Positions 35,958 through 44,268 of a DNA stretch of 64,000 nucleotides are shown piece after piece (the stretch's first letter is position 1; the number at the start of each line of letters is the position of its first letter). The notes below the pieces were generated by a model, which was given only the letters and a program-made list of their open reading frames with translations, was not told the DNA's origin and did not search any database. The stretch covers positions 1 to 64,000 of the forward strand of contig JAGDZQ010000030.1 of the NCBI GenBank assembly GCA_049115715.1, read 5' to 3'. Source of the DNA: JAMZMI01 sp049115715. Its GTDB lineage: Bacteria > Bacteroidota > Bacteroidia > Cytophagales > Cyclobacteriaceae. Both the position numbers and the translations under genes were made by a program.

Positions 35958-36881
35958 TTAATCATATAAACACTTGCTTGCATCATCTTTTACAAAATAG
36001 GACTTGTAGTTTTTGGCACTCTTATCCATACAACCGCATAGATCAAGAAGCTCCAAATTTTTGAAATCAATGGCATGGCTTTCGGCTTGAAGTGCGATAT
36101 AGCCCTCCTTCACAGTATTTCCTTCTTTTGCAATCCAGTCTTCCGGGTGTTCTACACCAAATTTTGACCAATCACTACCGTCCTCCATTTTTCTTATGAA
36201 TCCTCCATCTATCCTTGGATTTTCGAAAGTCAGTACCGTGTCTCCCTCAACTACAAAAATCATTGATTGATCTCCCAAGACAGTTGCTTCTACATGAACC
36301 CATTGATCTCCGTCGTAGGTTTTTGAAGTGGAACTGATGCAGTGCTTGCGGTTGATTTCTCCATCCATGTCTACTGTTGTTCCAGGAGTGCAGACATTGG
36401 CAGTTGTTCGCGTACCTGTTCCTAAACCTCCCAAAAGTTGAAGCTCAACCGAAACGGGGAAATCCTGATCGTATTCATTACTTACTGCAGATTGAGAGTG
36501 AAACATAATGCCACTATTCCTTACATTCCATGTAGCTCCGCCTTCAAGCTGCTCTCCTAAAAACCTGTAATCAAATTTGATTCTGTAATAAGAAAAAGGA
36601 GTTTGGTAATACATATGGCCATAATCTTCATTGAATCTTTCATACTTATCATAGCTGACTCTGATCATGCTATCCTCCGCTCGAAAGGTTTCTAACAGAT
36701 TTACATTCATTGGATATCCTGAAAATTTGATGTCCCAACCCGTGAGGTCTTTTCCGTTAAAAAGCGAAAGCCATTCTTCTTTGTCCTGGTTTTCGTTACC
36801 TGCCGGTTGGCAGCTCCACAAAACGCTTAATGCTAAAATGGTCAGAGAGAGTAAAGTCGGTTTCTTATACATGCTTTTCAT
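35958..36881 (-). CDS. DUF1080 (3-keto-disaccharide hydrolase-like) lipoprotein with a Cys-rich tail
   Basis: A 307-residue lipoprotein; the lipobox is LWSC near residue 24. The DUF1080 jelly-roll domain spans about 35-275, opening with WLSLFNGKDLTGWDIKF and including NSGIMFHSQ and WVHVEATVLGD. The family is linked to hydrolysis of 3-keto-glycosides. The last 28 residues read GCMDKSAKNYKSYFVKDDAS then KCLYD. This resembles the Bacteroidota GC-D-x-x-A-x-NY...DD-x-S-C motif, usually found as repeats in large surface proteins, so the tail looks like an appended module. It is divergent from a GH2 glycosidase gene, with 122 bases between the starts, which suggests joint use of a carbohydrate. Confidence 0.87.
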   Translation of the reverse strand: MKSMYKKPTLLSLTILALSVLWSCQPAGNENQDKEEWLSLFNGKDLTGWDIKFSGYPMNVNLLETFRAEDSMIRVSYDKYERFNEDYGHMYYQTPFSYYRIKFDYRFLGEQLEGGATWNVRNSGIMFHSQSAVSNEYDQDFPVSVELQLLGGLGTGTRTTANVCTPGTTVDMDGEINRKHCISSTSKTYDGDQWVHVEATVLGDQSMIFVVEGDTVLTFENPRIDGGFIRKMEDGSDWSKFGVEHPEDWIAKEGNTVKEGYIALQAESHAIDFKNLELLDLCGCMDKSAKNYKSYFVKDDASKCLYD

Positions 36882-37003
36882 CTTTTATTCAGCTAAAGTT
36901 AATCCAATCTCCAATAGTGCCTAATTGTGATTAGGTGGGAACGGTTGCATCGACCTGGAAATTTTCAAAACATTACTTTAGTAAAAAAATCAACTTACCT
37001 AAA

Positions 37004-39481
37004 ATGAAGAAAGTACTCTCAGTCCTCATCGTTCTTTTCCTTTTCAGTTCGTCCACTGCCGTTTCCCAAGACATTCTTATAGGAGAAAGACAAAGTTTCA
37101 ACAAAGAATGGAAGTTTTTAAAGGGAGAAGCAGAAGATGCAGAAAATCCATCTTTTGATGATTCAGAATGGAGAACATTGGATTTGCCACATGACTGGGC
37201 GATCGAGGGGCCATTCAGTGTTGAATATAATGCAAGAGCTGGCGGTCTTCCATTTCATGGAACTGGATGGTATCGTAAAACATTTTCGCTTGAAAACACC
37301 TCTGATAAACATGTAGAAATTGCTTTTGATGGTGCCATGTACAATGCGCACGTTTGGATCAACGGTCAGTTCCTTGGAAACAGGCCGTTCGGCTACATGG
37401 GTTTTCAATATGATATTTCTAGTTATTTGAATGATGGTGAAGAAAATGTCATTGCAGTACGTCTTCAGCCTGAGGATTTGTCTTCAAGATGGTATCCTGG
37501 AGCGGGAATATATCGAAACGTATGGCTCTCCGTCAATGATCAAGTACATGTCAAAACATGGGGAACCTTTGTAACAACACCAGAAGTAAGTAGCAGTAAA
37601 GCACTCGTAAATGTTGAAACTGAAATCGAAAACACCAGCGAGTCGACCCAGAAAGTAAAATACATTACCACCATCCTCAACCACGGTGGAAAAAAGGTTT
37701 CCGCTTCAACGAAAAGCGCAGAAATTGCAGCAAAGAGCTCGGTTAAAAAATCTGTTCAGCTCAAAGTAGCTAAGCCTCATCTATGGGATGTGAGTGATCC
37801 ATATCTATACACGGTGCATACCCAGATCGAACGAAATGGAAAAATTGTAGAGAACTACAAAAGCACGCTGGGTATCCGCACGATTGAATATGTAGTCGGA
37901 AAGGGGTTTTTCCTAAATGGAAAACTTACAAAAATGAATGGGGTCTGCCTACACCATGATCATGGACCACTGGGAGCAGCTGTAAATAGACGCGCCACCG
38001 AGCGTCAGCTCGAAATTATGAAATCAATGGGTGTAAATGCTATCAGAACCAGCCACAATCCTCCATCACCAGAGCAACTAGAGTTCTGTGATAAGCTGGG
38101 ACTAATTGTACAAGTAGAAGCATTCGATTGTTGGGAGCTTCCAAAAGTGCCAAATGGATACAACAAATTCTTTGTGGAGTGGCATGAAAGAGATCTTAGA
38201 GACATGATCCGAAGAGATAGAAACCACCCGTCTGTAGTTATGTGGAGCATTGGGAATGAAATTAAAGAGCAATGGCGTGAGGACGGAAATATCTGGGCTA
38301 AAACCCTAGCAGATATCGTAAGAGACGAAGATAAAAGCAGACCTGTGAGTGCTGGATTCAACTCTGGAGATCCTGCAATTGACAATGGCCTTGCTCAGGA
38401 AGTCGACATTGTGGGTTTTAACTATAAACCTCTGAACTATGAAAAGTGGCTGAAGGAAAATCCTGAGTTTATAATCGTAGCATCTGAAACATCCTCAATT
38501 ACAAGCACCAGAGGAGCGTATCACTTCCCGGTAGAAAAATACAAGACACACCCTTCAAGGCAAGTTACCAGCTACGACATCATCGGGCCAGTTTGGGCTT
38601 ACCCTCCAGACATTGAGTTTGATGCTTTAGAGAAAAACCCTTCTGTCTTAGGAGAGTTTATCTGGACAGGGCAAGATTATCTGGGAGAACCAACTCCTTA
38701 TGGTGGGAGAGACAACTCTACGAATGGATACTGGAACAGCGACTGGCCAGTACATCACTCTTATTTTGCTCCGGTAGATCTAGTCGGCTTTCCTAAAGAT
38801 CGATATTATCTCTACCAGAGCCAGTGGTCTGAAGAGAAGATGATTCATCTTCTTCCCCATTGGAATTGGGAGGGGAGAGAAGAAGAAGAAATTCCCGTTT
38901 ACAGCTATACCAACTGCGATGAGGCTGAGCTTTTCCTGAATGGGAAATCGCTTGGAAAACGTGTAAAAGGCGTTGACAAAACTCCAATCAAGATTGATTT
39001 CTTAAGATGGCCAGGAGGCGACTTCATGAGCAAGTACAGACTGAGGTGGGACGTGCCGTTTGAAGCCGGAGAGTTAAAGGTTATAGGATATGTAGATGGA
39101 AAGGTTGCTGAGGAGAAAGTAATTCGAACAGCAGGAAAACCACATCAAATAAAGCTAACGGCGGATCGAAAGGAAATCAGTGCAGACGGTCAGGATATCT
39201 CTTATGTAGCAGTAGAAGTACTTGACAAAGATGGAAACCCTTGCCCTTGGGCAGACGATCAAATTCGATTCTATGTAGAAGGAGCTGGAAGCCTCGTCGC
39301 TGTTGGGAATGGAGACCCTTCCAACATCATTCCGTTCAATGCTGATTATCAGCGTGCTTTTTTCGGTAAGTGCATGGCTATCGTAAAATCCCAAGATGGT
39401 GTCAAAGGTGAAATTAAAATCAAGGCAATTTCAATGGATGGTCGACTGAAAGAGGCAAATGCTGTAGTAAATACTAAATAA
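37004..39481 (+). CDS. exported GH2 glycoside hydrolase (beta-galactosidase-like)
   Basis: An 825-residue secreted or periplasmic enzyme. The ATG at 37004 gives the signal peptide (MKKVLSVLIVLFLFSSSTAVSQ); an upstream GTG frame adds 23 poorly plausible residues. The sugar-binding jelly-roll (LPHDWAIEGPF, GTGWYRKTF) and an Ig-like domain precede the TIM barrel. The acid/base Glu419 is in MWSIGNEIKEQW and the probable nucleophile Glu495 in ASETSS. A DUF4982-type segment and a late Ig-like domain (ADRKEISADGQDISYVAVE) end the protein. Substrate could be a beta-galactoside, glucuronide or mannoside. It is divergent from the DUF1080 lipoprotein gene. Confidence 0.93.
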   Translation: MKKVLSVLIVLFLFSSSTAVSQDILIGERQSFNKEWKFLKGEAEDAENPSFDDSEWRTLDLPHDWAIEGPFSVEYNARAGGLPFHGTGWYRKTFSLENTSDKHVEIAFDGAMYNAHVWINGQFLGNRPFGYMGFQYDISSYLNDGEENVIAVRLQPEDLSSRWYPGAGIYRNVWLSVNDQVHVKTWGTFVTTPEVSSSKALVNVETEIENTSESTQKVKYITTILNHGGKKVSASTKSAEIAAKSSVKKSVQLKVAKPHLWDVSDPYLYTVHTQIERNGKIVENYKSTLGIRTIEYVVGKGFFLNGKLTKMNGVCLHHDHGPLGAAVNRRATERQLEIMKSMGVNAIRTSHNPPSPEQLEFCDKLGLIVQVEAFDCWELPKVPNGYNKFFVEWHERDLRDMIRRDRNHPSVVMWSIGNEIKEQWREDGNIWAKTLADIVRDEDKSRPVSAGFNSGDPAIDNGLAQEVDIVGFNYKPLNYEKWLKENPEFIIVASETSSITSTRGAYHFPVEKYKTHPSRQVTSYDIIGPVWAYPPDIEFDALEKNPSVLGEFIWTGQDYLGEPTPYGGRDNSTNGYWNSDWPVHHSYFAPVDLVGFPKDRYYLYQSQWSEEKMIHLLPHWNWEGREEEEIPVYSYTNCDEAELFLNGKSLGKRVKGVDKTPIKIDFLRWPGGDFMSKYRLRWDVPFEAGELKVIGYVDGKVAEEKVIRTAGKPHQIKLTADRKEISADGQDISYVAVEVLDKDGNPCPWADDQIRFYVEGAGSLVAVGNGDPSNIIPFNADYQRAFFGKCMAIVKSQDGVKGEIKIKAISMDGRLKEANAVVNTK

Positions 39482-39562
39482 GTTGATAATCACTAGAGCT
39501 TTGCATTGTTCGTTTTTTGAAAGAGTATCGTGTTGAGATGCGTGCCGAGGTATGATACATGA

Positions 39563-39587
39563 AAGAATTTCGCTTGTCGAAATTCTT
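39563..39587. terminator. 10-bp hairpin after the GH2 gene
   Basis: AAGAATTTCG, a five-base loop CTTGT, then CGAAATTCTT form a perfect stem 82 bases past the GH2 stop. There is no run of T after it on either strand, so it is a weak terminator candidate; it may instead be a leader structure for the pirin gene at 39635. Confidence 0.35.
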
Positions 39588-39634
39588 AGATAGGAATTGC
39601 TAACTTGATAATCCGTAATTGAGCAATCTGGCTT

Positions 39635-40504
39635 ATGAATAATGATAAACTTCTCGTTGAAGAACGTTCTCGTGACATTGGTAAGTTTTTGGTAGGAAGA
39701 CTTCTTCCCTTTCGCAAGAAAAGGCAAGTCGGCCCTTTTACTTTCATCGACCATATGGGACCAACTGTTCTTGAAAAGAGAAACTATATCAATGTAGACC
39801 AGCATCCCCACATTGGCTTATCGACACTTACCTATTTGCTCGCGGGCGAGATCGAACATCGAGACAGCACAAGGGCTGTTCAAATTATTCGTCCGGGTGA
39901 TGTTGGTTTTATGACAGCTGGAAAAGGTGTGACACACACGGAGCGCACTCCCAATCAAAGTAAGGTGAGCGATTCTCTTTTTGTTCACGGTTACCAAGTA
40001 TGGGTGGCAATGCCAAAAGACAAGGAGGAAATGGAACCACGTTTTGATTTTGTCGCATCTGACAAAATTCCAACTTTGGTCAATGGAGGTTTATCAATAA
40101 AAGTTGTGGCTGGTAAGGCTTTCGGGCTAGAATCACCTCTGCCTGTTCATTCGCCTCTTTTCATGGTTGATATCACGAGTGATTCTGATTCAGAATTGAA
40201 AATCGATGGACAAGTCGAAGGAGAAATTGCTTTTGTAGTTGTAAAGGGAAAGGTAAATGATGAAGATCAGGAAATTGAAACTGGACAAATGCTCATTTCT
40301 AAATCAGAAGATGAATGTCGTATAACACTAGAAAAAGGAACGCAACTACTCATGTTTGGAGGTAAACCTTTCCCAGAAGAACGATACTTGTATTGGAACT
40401 TCGTTTCCTCTTCCAAAGAACGACTTGAGCAAGCAAAGTCCGATTGGCAAAACAAACGCTTTCCTAAAGTACCAAGCGATAGTACTTATATTCCATTGCC
40501 ATAA
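39635..40504 (+). CDS. pirin-family protein
   Basis: A 289-residue bicupin. The metal site is complete: H57 and H59 (DQHPHIGLSTLTYLL), H101 and E103 (GVTHTERTP), matching pirin's Fe ligands almost number for number. The second cupin (about 150-260) includes LLMFGGKPFPEERYLYWNF. Bacterial pirins include quercetinases and redox-sensing regulators; which one applies cannot be read here. It is a single gene with a 150-base leader that carries a hairpin. Confidence 0.93.
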   Translation: MNNDKLLVEERSRDIGKFLVGRLLPFRKKRQVGPFTFIDHMGPTVLEKRNYINVDQHPHIGLSTLTYLLAGEIEHRDSTRAVQIIRPGDVGFMTAGKGVTHTERTPNQSKVSDSLFVHGYQVWVAMPKDKEEMEPRFDFVASDKIPTLVNGGLSIKVVAGKAFGLESPLPVHSPLFMVDITSDSDSELKIDGQVEGEIAFVVVKGKVNDEDQEIETGQMLISKSEDECRITLEKGTQLLMFGGKPFPEERYLYWNFVSSSKERLEQAKSDWQNKRFPKVPSDSTYIPLP

Positions 40505-40551
40505 TATCTACAGGTCAGGATAATGAACAACAAACTGAAGAATTACCCCTC

Positions 40552-41238
40552 CTAATCCAGCCTGCTTGACTGATCAACTTTCAATGCATATTCTGAAACA
40601 CCTGTAACTTTTGCCGTCGAGCCATTTGTCAATGTTCCCTTTAAAAGTTTAGTGGAGCCGAACATTTGAATTCTGGAGTTTTTTAAGTCTATATCCAATG
40701 TATCAAACTTTATCCCGCCAGAATTCACAAACGACTTGTTTTCACTCTTGATGCTAAGATTGCCAAAGCTGTTATCTTTTTTACCCATAAACCTCACATT
40801 GCTTTTGGTAAGAATGAGGTTCAAGTCTGATCTCTTTTCCTTATTCATTTGAATATTGAAATCTGCTTTTTCAGCCTCTAGTCTATTGAAAACTTTATTG
40901 TCGACAAAAATTTTCAACGCCACATACGAGGCATTATTAGGTTCCGAAAAGCCATCAATGATTAAAGAATCTCCTTTCATGGTATATGCTACTTCAGAAA
41001 ACTCGTCATCTACACCTGCCACTACCTCAATAGAATTATGATCCGAAAGTACCAGTAAAACCCTCCGCTCCATATCATTTGCCTGTAGATACCTCACCTC
41101 AGATAATTCAATAATGTTCGATTTTGCTTCTATTGACTTTCGCTCTTCCCCATTTACCCTCAGGTCAATCAAAACCACTAGAATATAAATCGTTATTGTA
41201 GCTAAAAATGTAAATAGTATTTTATTTCCTGTCTTCAT
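40552..41238 (-). CDS. membrane-anchored protein with a GIN/DUF2807-like beta domain
   Basis: A 228-residue protein with one N-terminal membrane helix (about 7-25, ILFTFLATITIYILVVLI). The remaining sequence consists of short regular strands (VALKIFVDNKVFNRLEAEKADF, FDTLDIDLKNSRIQMFGS, LKGTLTNGSTAKVTGVSEYALKV). This resembles the right-handed beta-helix of putative auto-transporter adhesin head GIN domains, although the match is only by eye. It ends a minus-strand operon with an ABC ATPase, a membrane protein and a GntR regulator; it lies 11 bases after the regulator. In other Bacteroidota such proteins accompany similar regulators. Function unknown. Confidence 0.7.
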   Translation of the reverse strand: MKTGNKILFTFLATITIYILVVLIDLRVNGEERKSIEAKSNIIELSEVRYLQANDMERRVLLVLSDHNSIEVVAGVDDEFSEVAYTMKGDSLIIDGFSEPNNASYVALKIFVDNKVFNRLEAEKADFNIQMNKEKRSDLNLILTKSNVRFMGKKDNSFGNLSIKSENKSFVNSGGIKFDTLDIDLKNSRIQMFGSTKLLKGTLTNGSTAKVTGVSEYALKVDQSSRLD

Positions 41239-41249
41239 TGTTTCCTTAA

Positions 41250-41603
41250 TTAAATATCCAAATGACTTTTAAGTTCTTCTGACGTCACTCCTAACAAAGA
41301 CGCTTGTCTAATAAACTCAGGAAGTATTTTTTTAAAAAACACTTCCTTTTTTTCTTCTTTGATCTTCGCAGGAGCTTCCTCGCTCACGAAATAGCCTATG
41401 CCACGCTTATTCTCTATGATTCCCTTGGCCTGCAACTCACTGAATGTTCTCATAATGGTATTTGGGTTTACCCCCATCTGGGACGCCATCTCTCTCACAG
41501 AGGGAATCTTCTCATCAGGTTTGTATCTTCCGTTCACTATCTTTTCAGATATACTATCCGCTATCTGCAGGTAAATGCTTTGATTATTTTCAAATTCCAT
41601 CAT
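41250..41603 (-). CDS. GntR-family regulator, YtrA type
   Basis: A 117-residue repressor-like protein. The winged helix-turn-helix covers about residues 10-75: SIYLQIADSISEKIVNGRY, EKIPSVREMASQMGVNPNT, then IMRTFSELQAKGIIENKRG and IGYFV. Only a short C-terminal tail follows, with no ligand domain, which is the mark of the YtrA subfamily that controls neighbouring ABC transporter genes. Its start overlaps the upstream membrane protein by four bases. The inverted repeat ACTGTA...TACAGT ahead of the operon (43234-43257) is a likely operator. Confidence 0.92.
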   Translation of the reverse strand: MMEFENNQSIYLQIADSISEKIVNGRYKPDEKIPSVREMASQMGVNPNTIMRTFSELQAKGIIENKRGIGYFVSEEAPAKIKEEKKEVFFKKILPEFIRQASLLGVTSEELKSHLDI

Positions 41604-42403
41604 ACCTCCCTCTCTTTTAGTTTAAAATACGAGACTAGCAGTAAAACCAAGTTTGCCAATGAAGCAAGAATGGCGAATGCAGCATATGGAGGATCACCTT
41701 TTCTTTTTGGAAGAACCCAAGAGCCATCATCAGGAAGATTATATTTCTTCCAACCTAAAAACTCTGCAAAAAAGTAAAGAAGAGCAAAATGAAAAAATAT
41801 CAATATAGTAACAGAAAAGAGTGTTTTTAGTAGTGGATGCTTTGTGAAAAAGGTCGTCCCAGTCAATGACGTGATTAATGGAAGGAATATAAGTGAGATG
41901 GTAAGTAGATAAATCCACCCAACAGATTCCTGACGAGAAATAATTCCGAAAATTTTAGACGCTTCGTCCAGGACGGAAACTTGGGAGTAGTCTGGATAAA
42001 ACGAGGCTACTATTGAACCCTCAATTCCGTAAATGATTGAAAAAAGAAGTGGAAACATCAAAACATATAAACCGACTCTAGCGGAAAACTCAAAAACGAA
42101 CTTTTCTAAAACAGTCGTTGGAAGCATGATATAACCAAACGCTTTTTCTTTGCTTCTCAACCCTGGAAATGAAGTCCCAGCTATAAGTATTCCTAATAAG
42201 AAAAAAGCGACAATAAAAAATGGGAATACATTATCTTCTGATAGCCCGTGAAATCTATTGGCCCGCTGGATGATCAGCAGAATTAAGCAAAGCCCAAATA
42301 TAAAGCCAATCACGGCTTTCAAAATCAAACTGAAATTGATCAGCACATTTTGCTTTATTAACTCAATAAAGCGACTAAGATTAAAGGTGTTATTTGTTGT
42401 CAT
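41600..42403 (-). CDS. polytopic membrane protein, likely ABC permease subunit
   Basis: A 267-residue protein with about six hydrophobic helices (for example VIGFIFGLCLILLIIQ, VFPFFIVAFFLLGILIAG, WIYLLTISLIFLPLITSL, ILIFFHFALLYFFAEFLG). A loop reads RSKEKAFGYIMLPTTVLEKF, a segment common in permease-like proteins of Bacteroidota ABC operons. It overlaps the ATPase gene by 14 bases and the GntR gene by four, so the three are translationally linked. Substrate unknown; relatives in such operons serve peptide-antibiotic or envelope stress responses. Confidence 0.82.
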   Translation of the reverse strand: MTTNNTFNLSRFIELIKQNVLINFSLILKAVIGFIFGLCLILLIIQRANRFHGLSEDNVFPFFIVAFFLLGILIAGTSFPGLRSKEKAFGYIMLPTTVLEKFVFEFSARVGLYVLMFPLLFSIIYGIEGSIVASFYPDYSQVSVLDEASKIFGIISRQESVGWIYLLTISLIFLPLITSLTGTTFFTKHPLLKTLFSVTILIFFHFALLYFFAEFLGWKKYNLPDDGSWVLPKRKGDPPYAAFAILASLANLVLLLVSYFKLKEREV

Positions 42404-43220
42404 GGCTTTTGAAAAGTTGAGTCCCTTGGGTCACAGCGTTAAAAAGTAATTCAATATCTATAGAAGAGCTTCCGTTTAATTGCTCCGTGATAACCTTATA
42501 ACCACCAGGGATTATCTCGCTATACAGAATGTTTGGATCATCGTTTGAAGGCGATAACGAAAAGCTCAACTCTGCTGAAATGTCAAGCATATCTTTCTCT
42601 AATATGACATTCCCACTATCAAGAATCATAATCTTGTCGATAAGGTTTTCTACGTCCTTTACCTGATGTGTAGAGATTACTACCAGCTGAGAGTCTTCTA
42701 ATGATCCTGCCAGAACCCTCCTAAAAGTCGCTTTGGATGGAATGTCCATACCATTAGTCGGTTCGTCCAAAATCAAAAGGCTTGATTTAGTAGCAAGAGC
42801 AAATGAAATGAGAAACTTCTTTTTTTGACCGTACGACATTTTATGCAACGATTTATCCTCTGGTAATTCGAATTCCCCAAGGAGCTTTAGCATCAATTCG
42901 CGATCAAAACGGGGGTAAAAAGCTGCATGGGTTTTTATAAAAGTTTTGATCGCAATCGAAGGAAGGTGAAACTCTTCTGGCACGTAGTAGATTTCCTGCA
43001 AAAGCGAAGCTTGCCGTTTCGACGGAGTGTACCCCATCACCTCGACTTCACCAGATTTTGGAAAAAGCAAGCCCGCCATAGTTTTGAGCAACGTAGTTTT
43101 ACCTGCTCCATTTTTACCCAAAAGCCCCAGAATACTTCCTGGCTTGAGGTCAAAAGTAAGGTTTTCGAAAAGTGGGTCATCTTTTTTATAAGCAAATCCC
43201 AACGACCGGACATTTATCAT
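42390..43220 (-). CDS. ABC transporter ATP-binding protein
   Basis: A 276-residue ATPase. Walker A is GLLGKNGAGKTTLLKTMAG, the signature is MSYGQKKKFLISFAL (a variant of LSGGQ), Walker B is LLILDEPTNGMD, and the H-loop is VVISTHQV. The variant signature and order match the YtrB/BcrA type. It is the first gene of the operon ATPase-permease-GntR-GIN protein. A candidate operator overlaps its promoter region. Confidence 0.93.
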   Translation of the reverse strand: MINVRSLGFAYKKDDPLFENLTFDLKPGSILGLLGKNGAGKTTLLKTMAGLLFPKSGEVEVMGYTPSKRQASLLQEIYYVPEEFHLPSIAIKTFIKTHAAFYPRFDRELMLKLLGEFELPEDKSLHKMSYGQKKKFLISFALATKSSLLILDEPTNGMDIPSKATFRRVLAGSLEDSQLVVISTHQVKDVENLIDKIMILDSGNVILEKDMLDISAELSFSLSPSNDDPNILYSEIIPGGYKVITEQLNGSSSIDIELLFNAVTQGTQLFKSHDNK

Positions 43221-43233
43221 AATTTATTCGTTT

Positions 43234-43257
43234 ACTGTATTATTATACTAGTACAGT
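43234..43257 (-). promoter_or_regulatory. candidate GntR operator ahead of the ABC operon
   Basis: ACTGTA (43234-43239), 12 bases, then TACAGT (43252-43257) form a perfect six-base inverted repeat starting 14 bases upstream of the ATPase start codon. The enclosed sequence is AT-rich. The position and dyad suit autoregulation by the YtrA-type protein encoded in the same operon. Inferred from sequence only. Confidence 0.5.
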
Positions 43258-43320
43258 GCAATAGTAAAAAACAAACCACTGCATTTCCAAATTTCCACCA
43301 TAAAATTTCTGGCTGTAAAA

Positions 43321-43353
43321 CAAAAAAAGGTGTTGTGGACATCCACAACACCT
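43321..43353 (-). terminator. Rho-independent terminator of the small heat-shock gene
   Basis: On the minus strand AGGTGTTGTGG, a four-base loop, then CCACAACACCT is followed by a run of T. The 11-bp stem is perfect. It lies 26 bases past the stop of the Hsp20-like gene and before the ABC operon promoter. Confidence 0.88.
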
Positions 43354-43378
43354 CATACTCTCTTGTCAAGAAAGAGAC

Positions 43379-43762
43379 TTATCTTCTTATAATCTCAATT
43401 TCTCGCTCGAAATCGCTCGCTAGTTCATCAAAAGGTAAATGAATCCGAATTTCACCTTCATCATATTCCGCATAAATCAAATCTTGATTGATCTTATTCG
43501 TCAGGTTGAGCATTTCGATCATATAAGGGATTTCAAATTCATCGGTTTCGCTTCCAATATTTTGAAATACGAAAAGAAAACCATCCTTAACTTCAATCTT
43601 GATATTGTCTACGCTCACCCCTGGGACTCTCATTTTCAACATCCACTCTTGATCCGATTTTTTTAACCAAACCGCCGGTTGAGCCATTCCACCATTGATC
43701 TTATTGACCAATTCAGCTGTTTTTGCAAGATTCTTAATTAATAACTTATCTGCTACTTTCAT
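43379..43762 (-). CDS. Hsp20/alpha-crystallin-like protein
   Basis: A 127-residue protein with the start at 43762 (MKVADKLL); a longer frame adds 16 unlikely residues. The alpha-crystallin-like beta sandwich is seen in AVWLKKSDQEWMLKMRVPGV, VDNIKIEVKDGFLFVFQ and AEYDEGEIRIHLPFD. The classic C-terminal I-x-I motif is weak (EIEIIRR). Small heat-shock proteins hold unfolded clients. Divergence from canonical IbpA-type proteins is considerable, so chaperone activity is probable rather than certain. A strong terminator follows the gene. Confidence 0.85.
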   Translation of the reverse strand: MKVADKLLIKNLAKTAELVNKINGGMAQPAVWLKKSDQEWMLKMRVPGVSVDNIKIEVKDGFLFVFQNIGSETDEFEIPYMIEMLNLTNKINQDLIYAEYDEGEIRIHLPFDELASDFEREIEIIRR

Positions 43763-43913
43763 CTCTTTCCTGTTTCGTCCTTTCAGCATTATACAAATTG
43801 AATGCCACATTGATTTAAGAGATTAACTGTGACACTCTGACTTTATTATGTGAAAACAATTGTCAATATGACACCCCTGATGAGAAACAGGGTCTTTGAA
43901 CAGAAGTACGCTA

Positions 43914-44195
43914 TTATTTTGTGACTTCTACTCCCTTCCAGAATGCTACGTGACCTTTGATATTCTTAGCCAATTCTGAAGTTTCTGGATAGTACCACGC
44001 CGCATCCGTATTTTCTTTTCCGTCCACTTCTAGTGAATAGTAGCTCGCGGTTCCTTTCCATGGACAAACAGAGTTCGTATTGCTTTCCTTGAAAAAATCT
44101 TTCTTGATAGAATCTGATGGGAAATAATGATTATTCTCTACAACTACCGTATCGTCGCTTTCCGCAATAAGTTGTCCGTTCCAATATGCTTTCAT
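43914..44195 (-). CDS. DUF427 protein
   Basis: A 93-residue single-domain protein matching DUF427: MKAYWNGQLIAESDDTVVVE, YFPSDSIKKDFF, SVCPWKGTASYYSLEV, AAWYYPETSELAKNIKGHVAFW. The invariant CPWKG and the AAWYYP...I-x-H-V-A-F-W pattern are present. The family has a small beta fold and no established function. It is a single gene between the heat-shock gene and an exported LolA/LolB-like protein gene. Confidence 0.93.
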   Translation of the reverse strand: MKAYWNGQLIAESDDTVVVENNHYFPSDSIKKDFFKESNTNSVCPWKGTASYYSLEVDGKENTDAAWYYPETSELAKNIKGHVAFWKGVEVTK

Positions 44196-44268
44196 GTTAT
44201 TATATTTTGATTACTCCTAAAACTGAAAAACACGAATTAAAGTTTTTGTGATCAAAACACTTGTCTTG

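Noticed and set aside
39431..39811. Minus-strand frame spanning the GH2 end and pirin start
   Set aside because: Overlaps two well-supported genes on the other strand and has no recognisable domain.
43860..43905. Hairpin CCCTG/CAGGG between the heat-shock and DUF427 genes as a terminator
   Set aside because: Five-base stem only, with no T-run on the relevant strand.
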